Assembly: GCA_902615805.1 (NCBI GenBank)
Contig: CACMQH010000006.1
Span: forward strand, 1-44,324
DNA from: Rhodospirillaceae bacterium
GTDB lineage: Bacteria > Pseudomonadota > Alphaproteobacteria > TMED109
Length of the DNA stretch: 44,324 bases
Direction: 5' to 3'
The notes beneath the pieces were generated by a model. That model was not told the origin of the DNA. It saw only the letters and a program-made list of their open reading frames with translations, and searched no databases. Below are positions 1 through 7,946 of the stretch, one piece after another. Position 1 is the stretch's first letter; each line of letters begins with the position of its first letter. A program made the translations under genes and the position numbers.

Positions 1-1605
1 ATATATGACAGAAATGATTTTATTCTTGCAGAAAATATTGAACAATATCAATTAATTTATAGATATACTAATACTAAAGATAAGTACGATCATTTAGTAC
101 AAATCTTTAAATACATCAAATTAGAGAAAAATAAAAAAGAAAAGTTATTAAAAGAGATAAGCTTAATTAAAAATGATTTTTTGCAAATTATTATAAAAAA
201 TGATTTATCATGGAAAGAGGTAGCAAAGATATCTTCTAATATTACAGAATTAAGAGGTGTATTTATACAAATGATATTACGCAGGTCATACAATTCTATT
301 TCTTCCTCACATATAGTAGGATATGTTAAGACGCCTGATAAGAAGGAATATCCTAAATTGGCAAATGTTCCTGGAACAGTAGTTGGTAAAATAGGCATTG
401 AAAAATCATATGATAAAAAACTTCAAGGTAAGTTTGGAATTAAAAAAGAAGAGGTTAATGCACATGGTAGAGTTGTAAAAGAAATTTCTAGAGTAAATGG
501 TATACCAGGTGAAGATATTAATGTTTCTATTTCAAGAGATTTACAAGATTTTTGCTATAAAAGGTTAGGAGATAATTCAGGTTCTATAGTGGTGCTCGAT
601 GTCAGAAATGGAGAACTTCTTTCTATGGTTTCTAAACCATCTTTTAATTCTAATGACTTTATTACAGCTATGTCTCAGGAAAAATGGGATAATATTATAA
701 AGGATGAACTTAATCCTATGTTTAATAGATCTAGCCTGGGAACATATCCTCCTGGTTCTATTTTTAAATTAATAGTTAGCATAACTGCTCTTAATGATAA
801 AAATTTTAATCCAGATAAAAAATACTTTTGCAATGGAGGTTTTAAGTTTGGTAATCAAATTTTTCATTGCTGGAAAGAAGGAGGTCATGGGTTTATTGAT
901 TGTAATGAAGCTATCTCAATGTCCTGTGATTGTTATTTTTATGACTTATCTTTGTATTTAGGTATAGAAAAAATTTCAGAAACAGCAAAAGTATTTGGGC
1001 TAGGAGCTAAGTATTTAGATCAAACTTTTCCTGCTTCAGAAGGAATTGTACCTAATAAAAAATGGAAAAAAAAAACATTTCAATCAGAATGGACCAAAAG
1101 TGATACTATAGTGGCATCAATAGGTCAGGGATTTGCCCTATCTAGTCCATTACAGTTAGCAGTTATGACTGCAAGAATTTGTACGAATGGTAGACTTGTA
1201 AATCCAAAAATTATAAAAAATAAAGAATATAATAAAAAATTTGATAAAATTTCTTCTTTAGAAGAAAAAATATACTCATATGTAAAGCAAGGTATGTATA
1301 ACACTGTAAATAATATTAATGGTACAGCCTATCAATCTAGAGAAATTAACCCCAATTACTTTATGGCCGGTAAAACTGCAACATCACAAGTTAGAAGAAT
1401 TACAATGAGAGAAAGAGAGGAGGGAATAATTAAAAATGAGGATTTACCCAGAAAAATGAGAGATCATGCTCTATTTGTAGGATATTTTCCGCATAATAAG
1501 CCTAGGTTTGCTTTTAGCATAGTAGTAGAACATGGTGGAAGTGGGTCACAAACAGCAGCTCCTATAGCTAGAGATATTTGCAAGAAACTTGTAAAGTTAA
1601 TATGA
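1..1605 (+). CDS. mrdA: Penicillin-binding protein 2 (peptidoglycan transpeptidase), 5' end outside window
   Basis: Periplasmic class B transpeptidase that cross-links peptidoglycan during side-wall elongation with RodA. The reading frame is open to base 1, so the N-terminal membrane anchor lies outside the window; about 534 codons are present of the roughly 600 usual. Numbering from the first base, the active-site motif SIFK is at S253-K256, the second motif is SCD at 308-310, and the third is K458-T-A-T, where the family normally has KTGT. The region after it (SQVRRITMRERE, then RDHALFVGYFP and VVEHGGSGS) matches the alphaproteobacterial PBP2 style. The stop overlaps the rodA start (ATGA). 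Identity is secure. The Gly-to-Ala change in the KTG motif is seen directly; its effect is unknown. Confidence 0.95.
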   Translation: MYDRNDFILAENIEQYQLIYRYTNTKDKYDHLVQIFKYIKLEKNKKEKLLKEISLIKNDFLQIIIKNDLSWKEVAKISSNITELRGVFIQMILRRSYNSISSSHIVGYVKTPDKKEYPKLANVPGTVVGKIGIEKSYDKKLQGKFGIKKEEVNAHGRVVKEISRVNGIPGEDINVSISRDLQDFCYKRLGDNSGSIVVLDVRNGELLSMVSKPSFNSNDFITAMSQEKWDNIIKDELNPMFNRSSLGTYPPGSIFKLIVSITALNDKNFNPDKKYFCNGGFKFGNQIFHCWKEGGHGFIDCNEAISMSCDCYFYDLSLYLGIEKISETAKVFGLGAKYLDQTFPASEGIVPNKKWKKKTFQSEWTKSDTIVASIGQGFALSSPLQLAVMTARICTNGRLVNPKIIKNKEYNKKFDKISSLEEKIYSYVKQGMYNTVNNINGTAYQSREINPNYFMAGKTATSQVRRITMREREEGIIKNEDLPRKMRDHALFVGYFPHNKPRFAFSIVVEHGGSGSQTAAPIARDICKKLVKLI

Positions 1606-2723
1606 ATTTATTAGAGTATAAATCATCAGGTAAGAATAAATTTTTACAAAACTGTAAAAGAATAAATTGGGAAGTAATTTGTATTTTATTTGTATTCTTT
1701 TTTACAGGTTGTGCCGTTTTATATTCTGCTTCGGGAGGAGATTTAAATCCACTAGTAAAAAACCACATAATTAAATTTATATTTTCTTCAATAGTTTTTA
1801 TTTTTATACTATTTATAAATCTTAAATTTATTAAAAGTCTAAGTTTATATTTTTATTTAATTAGTGTAGCTTTATTAATTTTTTTAATATTTTTTGGAAT
1901 AGAAAGTGCTGGTTCAAAAAGGTGGATTAGTCTAGGTTTTTTTTCAATTCAGCCATCTGAGTTTGCTAAGATATTTTTGGTGCTAGCTATAGCTAAATAT
2001 TATAGTGAAGTAGCATATATTAAAAATAACTCTTTGATTAAAAGTTTATTTCCAATCCTATTAATTTTAGTACCTTTTTTTTTAATAGTTAACCAACCAG
2101 ACTTAGGAACTAGTTTGCTTTTAATGGCTAATGGGTTGAGCATAATAATTGTTTCAGGTATTAATATATGGTTAATAGTAATTGGTCTAATTATCTTTAT
2201 ATCTTTAATACCTATAACATGGAATTTATTACATAATTATCAACAAAATAGAATACTTACTTTTCTAAATCCTGAAAATGATCCTCTTGGCAGCGGCTAT
2301 CATATAGCACAGTCAAAAATAGCAATAGGTTCAGGTGGTTTCACAGGAAAGGGATATATGCAGGGAAGTCAAAGTCAACTTGAATTTATACCTGAAATAC
2401 ATACAGATTTTGTATTTTCTATATTATCAGAAGAATTTGGTTTTTTAGGTTCTACTATAATAATTTTATTACATTTTTACTTATTTTTTTATGGTATGAA
2501 GTCTGGTTTTTATGCAAATAATGAGTTTGATAAATTAGTCGTTTTTGGTTTAACTATTAATTATTTTTTTTATTTTTTAATTAATATTTCAATGGTAATA
2601 GGTCTTGTTCCAGTAGTTGGAGTTCCTTTACCTATTATTTCTTATGGAGGCAGTTCTATGCTAGCCATTATTATTTCTTTTGCAATTATACAAAAAATAA
2701 ATATAAATAGAAAAGTTAGTTAA
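1602..2723 (+). CDS. rodA: Rod-shape determining protein RodA (SEDS glycosyltransferase)
   Basis: Multi-spanning inner-membrane SEDS-family peptidoglycan polymerase and partner of PBP2 in the elongasome. The 373-residue product is close to the family length. Visible hallmarks are AGSKRWISLGFFSIQPSEFAK, the NQPDLGTSLL segment, GSGYHIAQSKIAIGSGG, the FIPEIHTDFVFSILSEEFG segment and the C-terminal GVPLPIISYGGSSM. I chose the ATG at 1602 because it forms an ATGA overlap with the upstream PBP2 stop; a TTG 24 bases earlier is possible but would lie deeper inside PBP2. The mrdA-rodA pair is the standard operon. Its stop overlaps the stop of the convergent channel gene by a few bases. Confidence 0.95.
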   Translation: MNLLEYKSSGKNKFLQNCKRINWEVICILFVFFFTGCAVLYSASGGDLNPLVKNHIIKFIFSSIVFIFILFINLKFIKSLSLYFYLISVALLIFLIFFGIESAGSKRWISLGFFSIQPSEFAKIFLVLAIAKYYSEVAYIKNNSLIKSLFPILLILVPFFLIVNQPDLGTSLLLMANGLSIIIVSGINIWLIVIGLIIFISLIPITWNLLHNYQQNRILTFLNPENDPLGSGYHIAQSKIAIGSGGFTGKGYMQGSQSQLEFIPEIHTDFVFSILSEEFGFLGSTIIILLHFYLFFYGMKSGFYANNEFDKLVVFGLTINYFFYFLINISMVIGLVPVVGVPLPIISYGGSSMLAIIISFAIIQKININRKVS

Positions 2724-3619
2724 CTAACTTCTTTTAACTTTTTTTCCATAGTTTTAATTTGTTCTTCTGAAAGATTCATATCTTTAGCTATTTTGGTAAG
2801 TTTATTTCTTTCTGAAGAACTTATAACTCCATCCTGTAAAGCTTTAGATAATTCATTTTCATATTGGGCTTGCCTTCTTTTCAATTGATCAGTAAAACCT
2901 GATGCAAGTATACCAGAAGGAAGGGCAACAACACCAATACCAATTATAGCTATTATAGCGCCAAAAAATTTCCCCATTCCTGTCACAGGAGTAACATCTC
3001 CATATCCTATGGTAGTAAGAGTAGCAATTGCCCACCACATTGCTTCTGGTATAGAACTAAATTTATCTGGTTGTGCATCTTTTTCAAATAAATAAATACC
3101 TGTGGAAGCTATAAGCATAGCTATAGTTAGTAAAAACATTGCGGCTAGAAATGATTGTTTTTCTTCTTTTAAAACTCCTAATAACAGGTTCATTACTTTA
3201 AAGTATCTACTAAACTTTAGAAGTCTTAGCATTCTAAGAGCTCTTAAGATTCTTAGGTCTACTTCGAATATCATAGGGAGTAATCCAGATAATACCGCTA
3301 ATAAATCAATAATTGCTGGCCAAGTTGAGGCATATTTTAATCTTGTTATAAGTTTATTATTTTTAATCTTTTCTTCTACGCAAACCCAAATTCTTAAGAT
3401 ATATTCAATAAGAAAAACTACAGTTGAAAATCTCTCAAAAATCAAAAACTCTAATGCATACTTGGAATATATACTGTCAACCGTTTCTAATAGCACAGCT
3501 ACAATGTTAAAGATTATTAGGGTTATAAGAAAAATATCGGTATAAAAACTAACTTTGTCATTAGAATTACCTTTTTCTAGTATTTCCCAAATTCTTTTTC
3601 TAAGAGACTTTTTATTCAT
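2720..3619 (-). CDS. Voltage-gated-type potassium channel (six-TM)
   Basis: Inner-membrane cation channel of the Kv/KvAP-like ion transport family, 299 residues. Six membrane segments are readable: S1 about 27-45, S2 62-80, S3 100-118, an S4 voltage-sensor-like helix with basic residues every third position (R123, R126, R129, R132, K135, R138), the pore helix about 192-203, the selectivity filter TIGYGD at 203-208, and S6 about 217-242. The TIGYGD filter indicates K+ selectivity. A cytoplasmic helical tail of about 55 residues follows, ending KTMEKKLKEVS, which may oligomerise. It overlaps the small upstream gene by 8 bases and converges on rodA. Family assignment is firm; voltage gating is inferred from S4. 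Confidence 0.9.
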   Translation of the reverse strand: MNKKSLRKRIWEILEKGNSNDKVSFYTDIFLITLIIFNIVAVLLETVDSIYSKYALEFLIFERFSTVVFLIEYILRIWVCVEEKIKNNKLITRLKYASTWPAIIDLLAVLSGLLPMIFEVDLRILRALRMLRLLKFSRYFKVMNLLLGVLKEEKQSFLAAMFLLTIAMLIASTGIYLFEKDAQPDKFSSIPEAMWWAIATLTTIGYGDVTPVTGMGKFFGAIIAIIGIGVVALPSGILASGFTDQLKRRQAQYENELSKALQDGVISSSERNKLTKIAKDMNLSEEQIKTMEKKLKEVS

Positions 3620-3794
3620 TATTTATTTTGTTTGCAGAGCCTTGAATTGCTATAGCACCAATATTTTCAAAATCATCTTTATTTTTTTTTATTATACTTT
3701 CTAAAGTTTTTTTAATTTTTTCTTCTGCTTGTTCTTTAGAGTCTGCAGCAATTTTAATATTTCCGTTAATTATCCATTTTACATTATATTGCAT
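3612..3794 (-). CDS. Small conserved-looking protein, unknown function
   Basis: Sixty residues, starting MQYNVKWIINGNIKI. I do not recognise the family. The alternating hydrophobic start followed by an acidic/basic helix (DSKEQAEEKIKKTLESIIKK) and a second strand (IGAIAIQGSA) suggests a compact beta-alpha-beta fold. It has no signal peptide and no membrane segment. Its 3' end overlaps the channel start by 8 bases and it follows the Sel1 gene by 4 bases, so the four minus-strand genes from 5150 to 2720 probably form one transcript. The tight packing supports it being a real gene. Confidence 0.6.
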   Translation of the reverse strand: MQYNVKWIINGNIKIAADSKEQAEEKIKKTLESIIKKNKDDFENIGAIAIQGSANKINNE

Positions 3795-3798
3795 TTAA

Positions 3799-4761
3799 TC
3801 ACTCCATTTGAGTTTTTTTTGTTGATTTTATCATTTTATTAAATATTTCATTAGCCTCATTTTGTATTTCATCTAGATCTTTATTTTTTATTTTTTTGAT
3901 AATAGAATTTCTAGCTTTATCACTATTGGCTATATTTAAAGCAGATGCCACTGATAACCATAAATATGAATTATTATAATCTGGTTTTTTAGGAAAGGTT
4001 AAATGCCATTTTGCAAGTGGGATTACAGCATATACTTTTCCTTCATCAATTGCTTTTTCTAAATTATCTTTTACTTCACTTTCTATTTCTATTTTATTTT
4101 TATCACTAAGTTTTTTTTGATTATTTTTCATTAGTATTTCAGCTTTTTTTTGACCGTTAAGCATAGACATAACAGACCAATAATAAGCTCTATTAAAGTT
4201 TTGAGGAATTCCTTGCCCTTTATAATGCATTACAGCTAAATTATATTGCGATTTAGCATCACCTAAATCTGATAATTTTTCAAATTTATTTAGTGCTTGC
4301 TCATAATCATTCTTTCTATAAAGTATTATCGAATTTTCGAACTCTTTTTTCATATCAAATTTTTTAATTGGTAAACTAACTTCATTAATATCATTGGTAA
4401 GTATAACTTCGCACTTGCAAGAATTTTCTAACTTATAATATTCTTTCATTTTTTCACATCCGCTTACTGCTGCTATCTGCGATGCCTTTTTATTAGGTAT
4501 ATTTTGACTATAACCTAGAGCATCAAACATACCTGTTTCTAAAAAATCTTCAGTTAAACTGCTCCAATTAATACAAGCGGCGCCTGACCTATTTTCTAAT
4601 AGATCTTGAAATGGAATATCCCACTTATTCATACTTCTTATATAAGTATTTACAATATTATTTTTAATTGCTTCTTTATTTCTATTTTCTAAATTTGGTA
4701 TTTCTGCATATAAATAATTTATAACTAAAAAAAAATATATAAATGTTTTAAATAATACCAT
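3799..4761 (-). CDS. Exported Sel1-repeat protein
   Basis: A 320-residue protein with an N-terminal signal peptide (about residues 1-19, ending in a YA cleavage-like site). Two Sel1/TPR-like helical repeats are visible. The first is around residues 150-200, with the signatures NKFEKLSDLGDAKSQYNLAV and MHYKGQGIPQNFNRAYYW. A weaker second one around 240-290 has IPLAKWHLTF and SYLWLSVASAL. Sel1 repeats are protein-protein interaction scaffolds, so no enzymatic role is implied. Several cysteines in the N-terminal third (CINW, GCEKM, NSCKCEV) could form disulfides in the periplasm. The start codon shares one base with the stop of the upstream NHLP-like gene (TAATG), implying translational coupling with it. 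Confidence 0.75.
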   Translation of the reverse strand: MVLFKTFIYFFLVINYLYAEIPNLENRNKEAIKNNIVNTYIRSMNKWDIPFQDLLENRSGAACINWSSLTEDFLETGMFDALGYSQNIPNKKASQIAAVSGCEKMKEYYKLENSCKCEVILTNDINEVSLPIKKFDMKKEFENSIILYRKNDYEQALNKFEKLSDLGDAKSQYNLAVMHYKGQGIPQNFNRAYYWSVMSMLNGQKKAEILMKNNQKKLSDKNKIEIESEVKDNLEKAIDEGKVYAVIPLAKWHLTFPKKPDYNNSYLWLSVASALNIANSDKARNSIIKKIKNKDLDEIQNEANEIFNKMIKSTKKTQME

Positions 4762-5150
4762 TACCTTCCTGCTATCATAACAAGCTGTAAATGTAGTACC
4801 CTCATTTTAAACTTAATATTAGGCTTTTTTTCATAAACCACAATTCTTGGTCTATCGGAATTAGGTTTTTGAAACTCTAATGTCATTCCTTCAGGTAAAA
4901 ATATTCCATGATATTCTAGTGTTTTTTGAGGCTCATTTTTAAATGCATCCCTAAACTCAGCATCTATCCATATTCTTGCAAGCACTCTCCCTAATACATC
5001 GGGCAAAATAGATTGAACATCTTTTCTATTACTTAAATAAATAGTTTCATCAACTAAGGAGAAAGGCGTTTTTAATTCTCCTTTTTTAACTGGAACAGGT
5101 AGGGTATTTTTCTTAACTGGTACTAAGCTTTTTTCTTCTTTTTTACTCAT
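4761..5150 (-). CDS. Protein with NHLP / nitrile-hydratase-like leader domain
   Basis: A 129-residue soluble protein. The middle (about 55-105) reads VLARIWIDAEFRDAFKNEP, then LEYHGIFLPEGMTLEF and RIVVYEKKP. This follows the pattern of the nitrile hydratase alpha-like leader (NHLP) family: R-W-x-D-x-x-F-R, a DP/EP turn, GI-x-LPEG, then a strand before the end. In RiPP systems that domain is the leader of a precursor peptide. Here the tail after it is short, basic and hydrophobic, lacks Cys, and is not preceded by a Gly-Gly site, so a precursor role is doubtful. The N-terminus carries a Val-Pro-Val-Lys-Lys near-repeat. It is coupled by TAATG to the downstream exported Sel1 protein. The domain call is from pattern memory, not a search. 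Confidence 0.6.
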   Translation of the reverse strand: MSKKEEKSLVPVKKNTLPVPVKKGELKTPFSLVDETIYLSNRKDVQSILPDVLGRVLARIWIDAEFRDAFKNEPQKTLEYHGIFLPEGMTLEFQKPNSDRPRIVVYEKKPNIKFKMRVLHLQLVMIAGR

Positions 5151-5151
5151 A

Positions 5152-5163
5152 CTAAAATTTTAG
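5152..5163. promoter_or_regulatory. 12-bp palindrome in the divergent gap before the flagellar gene
   Basis: CTAAAATTTTAG is a perfect 12-bp palindrome in the 64-bp region between the divergent NHLP-like gene and the flagellar hook/rod gene. It could be an operator or simply chance in AT-rich DNA; no regulator is indicated. Confidence 0.2.
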
Positions 5164-5214
5164 CTTTATTGGTACTATTTTTGCAAGCATAACAAAAAAA
5201 GGAATATTTTTCAT

Positions 5215-6027
5215 ATGTTTACTATAACAAGGAATGGATTAGATGCAATCTCAAAAGATTTAGGTGTTATATCTAATAATATTGCTAATGCAGGTACTAA
5301 TGGTTTCAAAAGAAGTAGAACTGAATTTGTAGATTTTTACTCAAAGGCACTCTCTGATAGTCCTAACAATAAAGTAGGACTAGGATCACTTTTTCAGGGA
5401 AGTCAAAAAATTATGAAACAAGGCTCGCCTATTATGACAGGTGGTGCCCTTGATTTGAATATATCTGGAAGAGGTTTTTTTATACTATCTCCTAAAATAG
5501 GTGCTGATCCCAGGTTTACAAGGGATGGGTCATTTAGTTTAGATGCTTCTGGAAATTTAATTACAACTGATGGTTTTAATGTAGCAGGTTACAGAAGAGA
5601 TGAAGTAAATGGATTAATTACTACGTCAGCTGAACCTATAAATATTCCCTTATCTATAGAGAATATAGAGGGTAGAACTGTTAGTCTTACTGGAATTAAT
5701 ATTGATGCATATGGTAATATAGAGACAACTTATGGTCTGAATAATATTGTACAAAGAGGAAAAATAGCTTTAGCTAAATTTAATAATGATACTGAATTAA
5801 AATCAGTAGGTTCAAATGCTTTTCAAGCAACAAGTAAAAGTGGTTTGCAAATATTAGGAGCGCCACTTGAAGGTAATTTTGGAGAAATTATGTCTGGTGC
5901 ATTAGAAAGTTCTAATACAGATATAACTAATGAAATGGTTTCTATGATGAGAACACAACAAGCTTTTAATGGTAATGCAAGGATAATGCAAACTAGTGTC
6001 GATATTACTAGAAGGTTAATGGAATAA
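5215..6027 (+). CDS. Flagellar hook/basal-body rod family protein (FlgE/FlgF/FlgG type)
   Basis: Axial component of the flagellar rod or hook. The N-terminal rod signature SNNIANAGTNGFKRSRTEF is at about 20-38, and the C-terminal SSNTDITNEMVSMMRTQQAF followed by NARIMQTSVDITRRL is the family's coiled-coil polymerisation end. The central block (ALDLNISGRGFFILSP, then FTRDGSFSLDASGNL) is typical. The N-terminal wording and QGSPIMTGGALDL look most like FlgE, but at 270 residues it is the length of FlgF/FlgG and far shorter than a full hook protein. I leave the paralog open. A GGAA Shine-Dalgarno-like site lies about 10 bases before the ATG. It converges on the fliA operon with a 2-bp gap. Confidence 0.85.
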   Translation: MFTITRNGLDAISKDLGVISNNIANAGTNGFKRSRTEFVDFYSKALSDSPNNKVGLGSLFQGSQKIMKQGSPIMTGGALDLNISGRGFFILSPKIGADPRFTRDGSFSLDASGNLITTDGFNVAGYRRDEVNGLITTSAEPINIPLSIENIEGRTVSLTGINIDAYGNIETTYGLNNIVQRGKIALAKFNNDTELKSVGSNAFQATSKSGLQILGAPLEGNFGEIMSGALESSNTDITNEMVSMMRTQQAFNGNARIMQTSVDITRRLME

Positions 6028-6029
6028 TT

Positions 6030-6440
6030 CTAAATTATAGGAAATATTAATTTTAAATTTATTATTTCTAGCTTTATATTCTTATCTATACTTAATACAC
6101 CATGATTATTTACTGCTAAAGGTTTATTTAAAAATAAGATAATTTTTAGCTTTTTACTGTTATTTTTATTCAAAAACTTACTTATACTATCAAGTATATT
6201 TTCAAATTTTTCTTTTGAAAAATTTATTTCACCTACCATAACTGGTTTATCCATATTAATACTTATATAACTTGTAGATGAGTTTAACGTTTTTTTTAAA
6301 ACTAAATCGCATCTGCCTCTAGCAATATTTAGTAAGTCGCAAGAGAATAATAAAACATCACTGTTTTCATTAATATCTAATTTAAGATCAGATTTTGAAA
6401 CAAGCATTTCTAAACTTTTTACTTGTAGCCATTCACTCAT
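6030..6440 (-). CDS. Unknown protein at the end of the flhG-fliA operon
   Basis: A 136-residue protein I do not recognise. It has no signal peptide and no obvious membrane helix. It is rich in alternating beta-type segments (DVLLFSCDLLNIARGRCDLV, SISINMDK-like, KLKIILFLNKPLAV), suggesting a soluble mixed fold with two cysteines in the N-terminal half. It starts 3 bases after the fliA stop, so it is the last gene of miaA-flhG-fliA and may have a flagellar regulatory or assembly role. That role is inferred from position alone. Confidence 0.55.
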   Translation of the reverse strand: MSEWLQVKSLEMLVSKSDLKLDINENSDVLLFSCDLLNIARGRCDLVLKKTLNSSTSYISINMDKPVMVGEINFSKEKFENILDSISKFLNKNNSKKLKIILFLNKPLAVNNHGVLSIDKNIKLEIINLKLIFPII

Positions 6441-6443
6441 AGT

Positions 6444-7151
6444 TTAAATAATATTTTTTATTTCATTTCTTAATTTTTTTATAGCAAAAGATTTTATTTG
6501 TGAAATTCTACCATTTGTTAATTCTAAAATTTTTGCTATCTCATATACATTTAGTTCTTCTACATAGTAAAGTTGTATTACCAATGCCTCAACTTTTTCT
6601 AGTTTTTTGAGTGCTTTTAGTAAAGCATTTCTTAACTCTAATTCATTAAATTTTTCTTCAGGATCATTTTCCTTAGATAAAAACCATATCGAAAACTCAT
6701 CATATACTGCCTCTAAGTTCTCTAATTTATTTGCGGCAAATGCTTCTTTCCATTTATGTAATTCATTTATATCTATATCAAGCTCTTGTATTAACTCATG
6801 ATCATGTGGGTCTCTATTTAAATTTTTTTGTAATTTTTCAAATGATTTTTCATATTTTTGTTTATTAACTATTGTGGTTCTGCACAAGTTTGAATTTTTT
6901 CTTAAAAAATCAACTATTTCGCCTTTGATTCTTATACGTGCATAGCTTGAAAATGTAACACCTGGCTTTTCTATAAAGTTTTCTGCTGCAGTTACTAAAC
7001 CAAGCATACCTATTTGTATTAGGTCATCTATTTCTATAATATTTTTTACTCTACCGTGATAATGCCAAGCTATTTTTTTTACAAGGTTTAAACAGCTTTT
7101 TATTAACGTTTCTTTATTTTCTGAGTTAATACTTTGATAGGATATAGCCAT
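6444..7151 (-). CDS. fliA: Flagellar sigma-28-type RNA polymerase sigma factor
   Basis: A 235-residue sigma-70 family factor of the FliA/WhiG group that directs transcription of late flagellar genes. Region 2 is clear near residues 24-90 (KKIAWHYHGR, IDDLIQIGMLGLVTAAENF, then FSSYARIRIKGEIVDFLRKN). Region 4 near 185-232 carries the helix-turn-helix (LNVYEIAKILELTNGRISQI). Region 3 is present but divergent (ELIQELDIDINELHKW). It lies 4 bases after flhG, the usual partner in flagellar number control. An alternative reading as another group 3 sigma is possible, but the flagellar neighbours favour FliA. Confidence 0.88.
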   Translation of the reverse strand: MAISYQSINSENKETLIKSCLNLVKKIAWHYHGRVKNIIEIDDLIQIGMLGLVTAAENFIEKPGVTFSSYARIRIKGEIVDFLRKNSNLCRTTIVNKQKYEKSFEKLQKNLNRDPHDHELIQELDIDINELHKWKEAFAANKLENLEAVYDEFSIWFLSKENDPEEKFNELELRNALLKALKKLEKVEALVIQLYYVEELNVYEIAKILELTNGRISQIKSFAIKKLRNEIKNII

Positions 7152-7155
7152 TTAT

Positions 7156-7938
7156 TTAATTTTTTGTATTGTTAAAAAATTTTATTCCATTATGTCTATT
7201 TTTAGAAGCATTATTTATATTTGTAGATAGTCTATTAAATAAACTTACTACACTTTTATTTTTTTTATTTAATACTATTGGTTGTTTTTTTAAAACAGAA
7301 TCTCTAATTTCTTTAATGTTTAATAGACTACCCACATGAGCTAAGTTTATATCATAAAATTTTGTTACTATGTCATTAAATTTCTGAAAAACTAGCTTAC
7401 CTTGATGTTCACTGCTAACCATATTTGTAATAACACAAAACTCTTTAAATTTTAATTCTAAATTACAAGCTTTTATTAAAGTAAAAGCATCCATAAAACT
7501 TGTAGGCTCATTAACTAAAACTATTAATATTTTATCTGATGCAGATATCATATTCAGAGCCATTTCATCAGCTCCAGCACTAACATCTACAAATAAATGA
7601 TCAACTTTTTTAGATAAAGTATCAAAGCTTCTAATAAAATTGAATTTTTTCTTTTTATCAATAGTCAAAAGCTCTGTAATGCCTGACCCCCCAGATAGAA
7701 ATTGAATATTATTAGGTCCTTTAACTATTGCACTTTCTAAACTAAGATTGCCATCAATCACATCCCTTACTGATGTTTTGGGGTTGATTCCTAGTAATAT
7801 ATGAGCATTTGCCATACCCATATCTGCATCTAATAACAAACAATTACTTGATCTAGCTTGAGTAAGGGCTAAATTTACTGATATTGTTGTTTTACCAACA
7901 CCACCTTTTCCGCTAGCTATAGCTAGTGTTTCTGACAT
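7156..7938 (-). CDS. flhG: MinD-like flagellar number regulator ATPase FlhG
   Basis: A 260-residue cytoplasmic P-loop ATPase of the MinD/ParA family. The deviant Walker A (KGGVGKTT) is at about residues 11-18; LLLDADMGMANAHILLG follows, and VDVSAGADEMALNM supplies the switch/Walker B region. FlhG-type proteins limit flagellar number and repress flagellar gene expression, usually together with the GTPase FlhF. No flhF is present here. It is flanked by miaA upstream (8-bp gap) and fliA downstream (4-bp gap). The product ends in a basic Asn/Lys-rich tail instead of a clear MinD membrane-targeting helix. A generic MinD-like role is the alternative, less likely given fliA next door. Confidence 0.85.
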   Translation of the reverse strand: MSETLAIASGKGGVGKTTISVNLALTQARSSNCLLLDADMGMANAHILLGINPKTSVRDVIDGNLSLESAIVKGPNNIQFLSGGSGITELLTIDKKKKFNFIRSFDTLSKKVDHLFVDVSAGADEMALNMISASDKILIVLVNEPTSFMDAFTLIKACNLELKFKEFCVITNMVSSEHQGKLVFQKFNDIVTKFYDINLAHVGSLLNIKEIRDSVLKKQPIVLNKKNKSVVSLFNRLSTNINNASKNRHNGIKFFNNTKN

Positions 7939-7946
7939 ATATTTTC

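Noticed and set aside
1578-1601. A TTG start for RodA 24 bases before the chosen ATG
   Set aside because: The ATG forms the normal ATGA overlap with the PBP2 stop and the protein is already full length; the extra residues (MQETCKVN) are translated PBP2 codons in another frame.
3102-3545. A 147-residue frame antisense to the K+ channel
   Set aside because: The channel on the other strand has a clear selectivity filter and voltage sensor; this frame is its mirror-composition shadow.
4761-5150. A lanthipeptide-type RiPP precursor
   Set aside because: The C-terminal tail has no Cys, few Ser/Thr and no Gly-Gly cleavage site, and no lanthionine synthase or peptidase-containing transporter is nearby.
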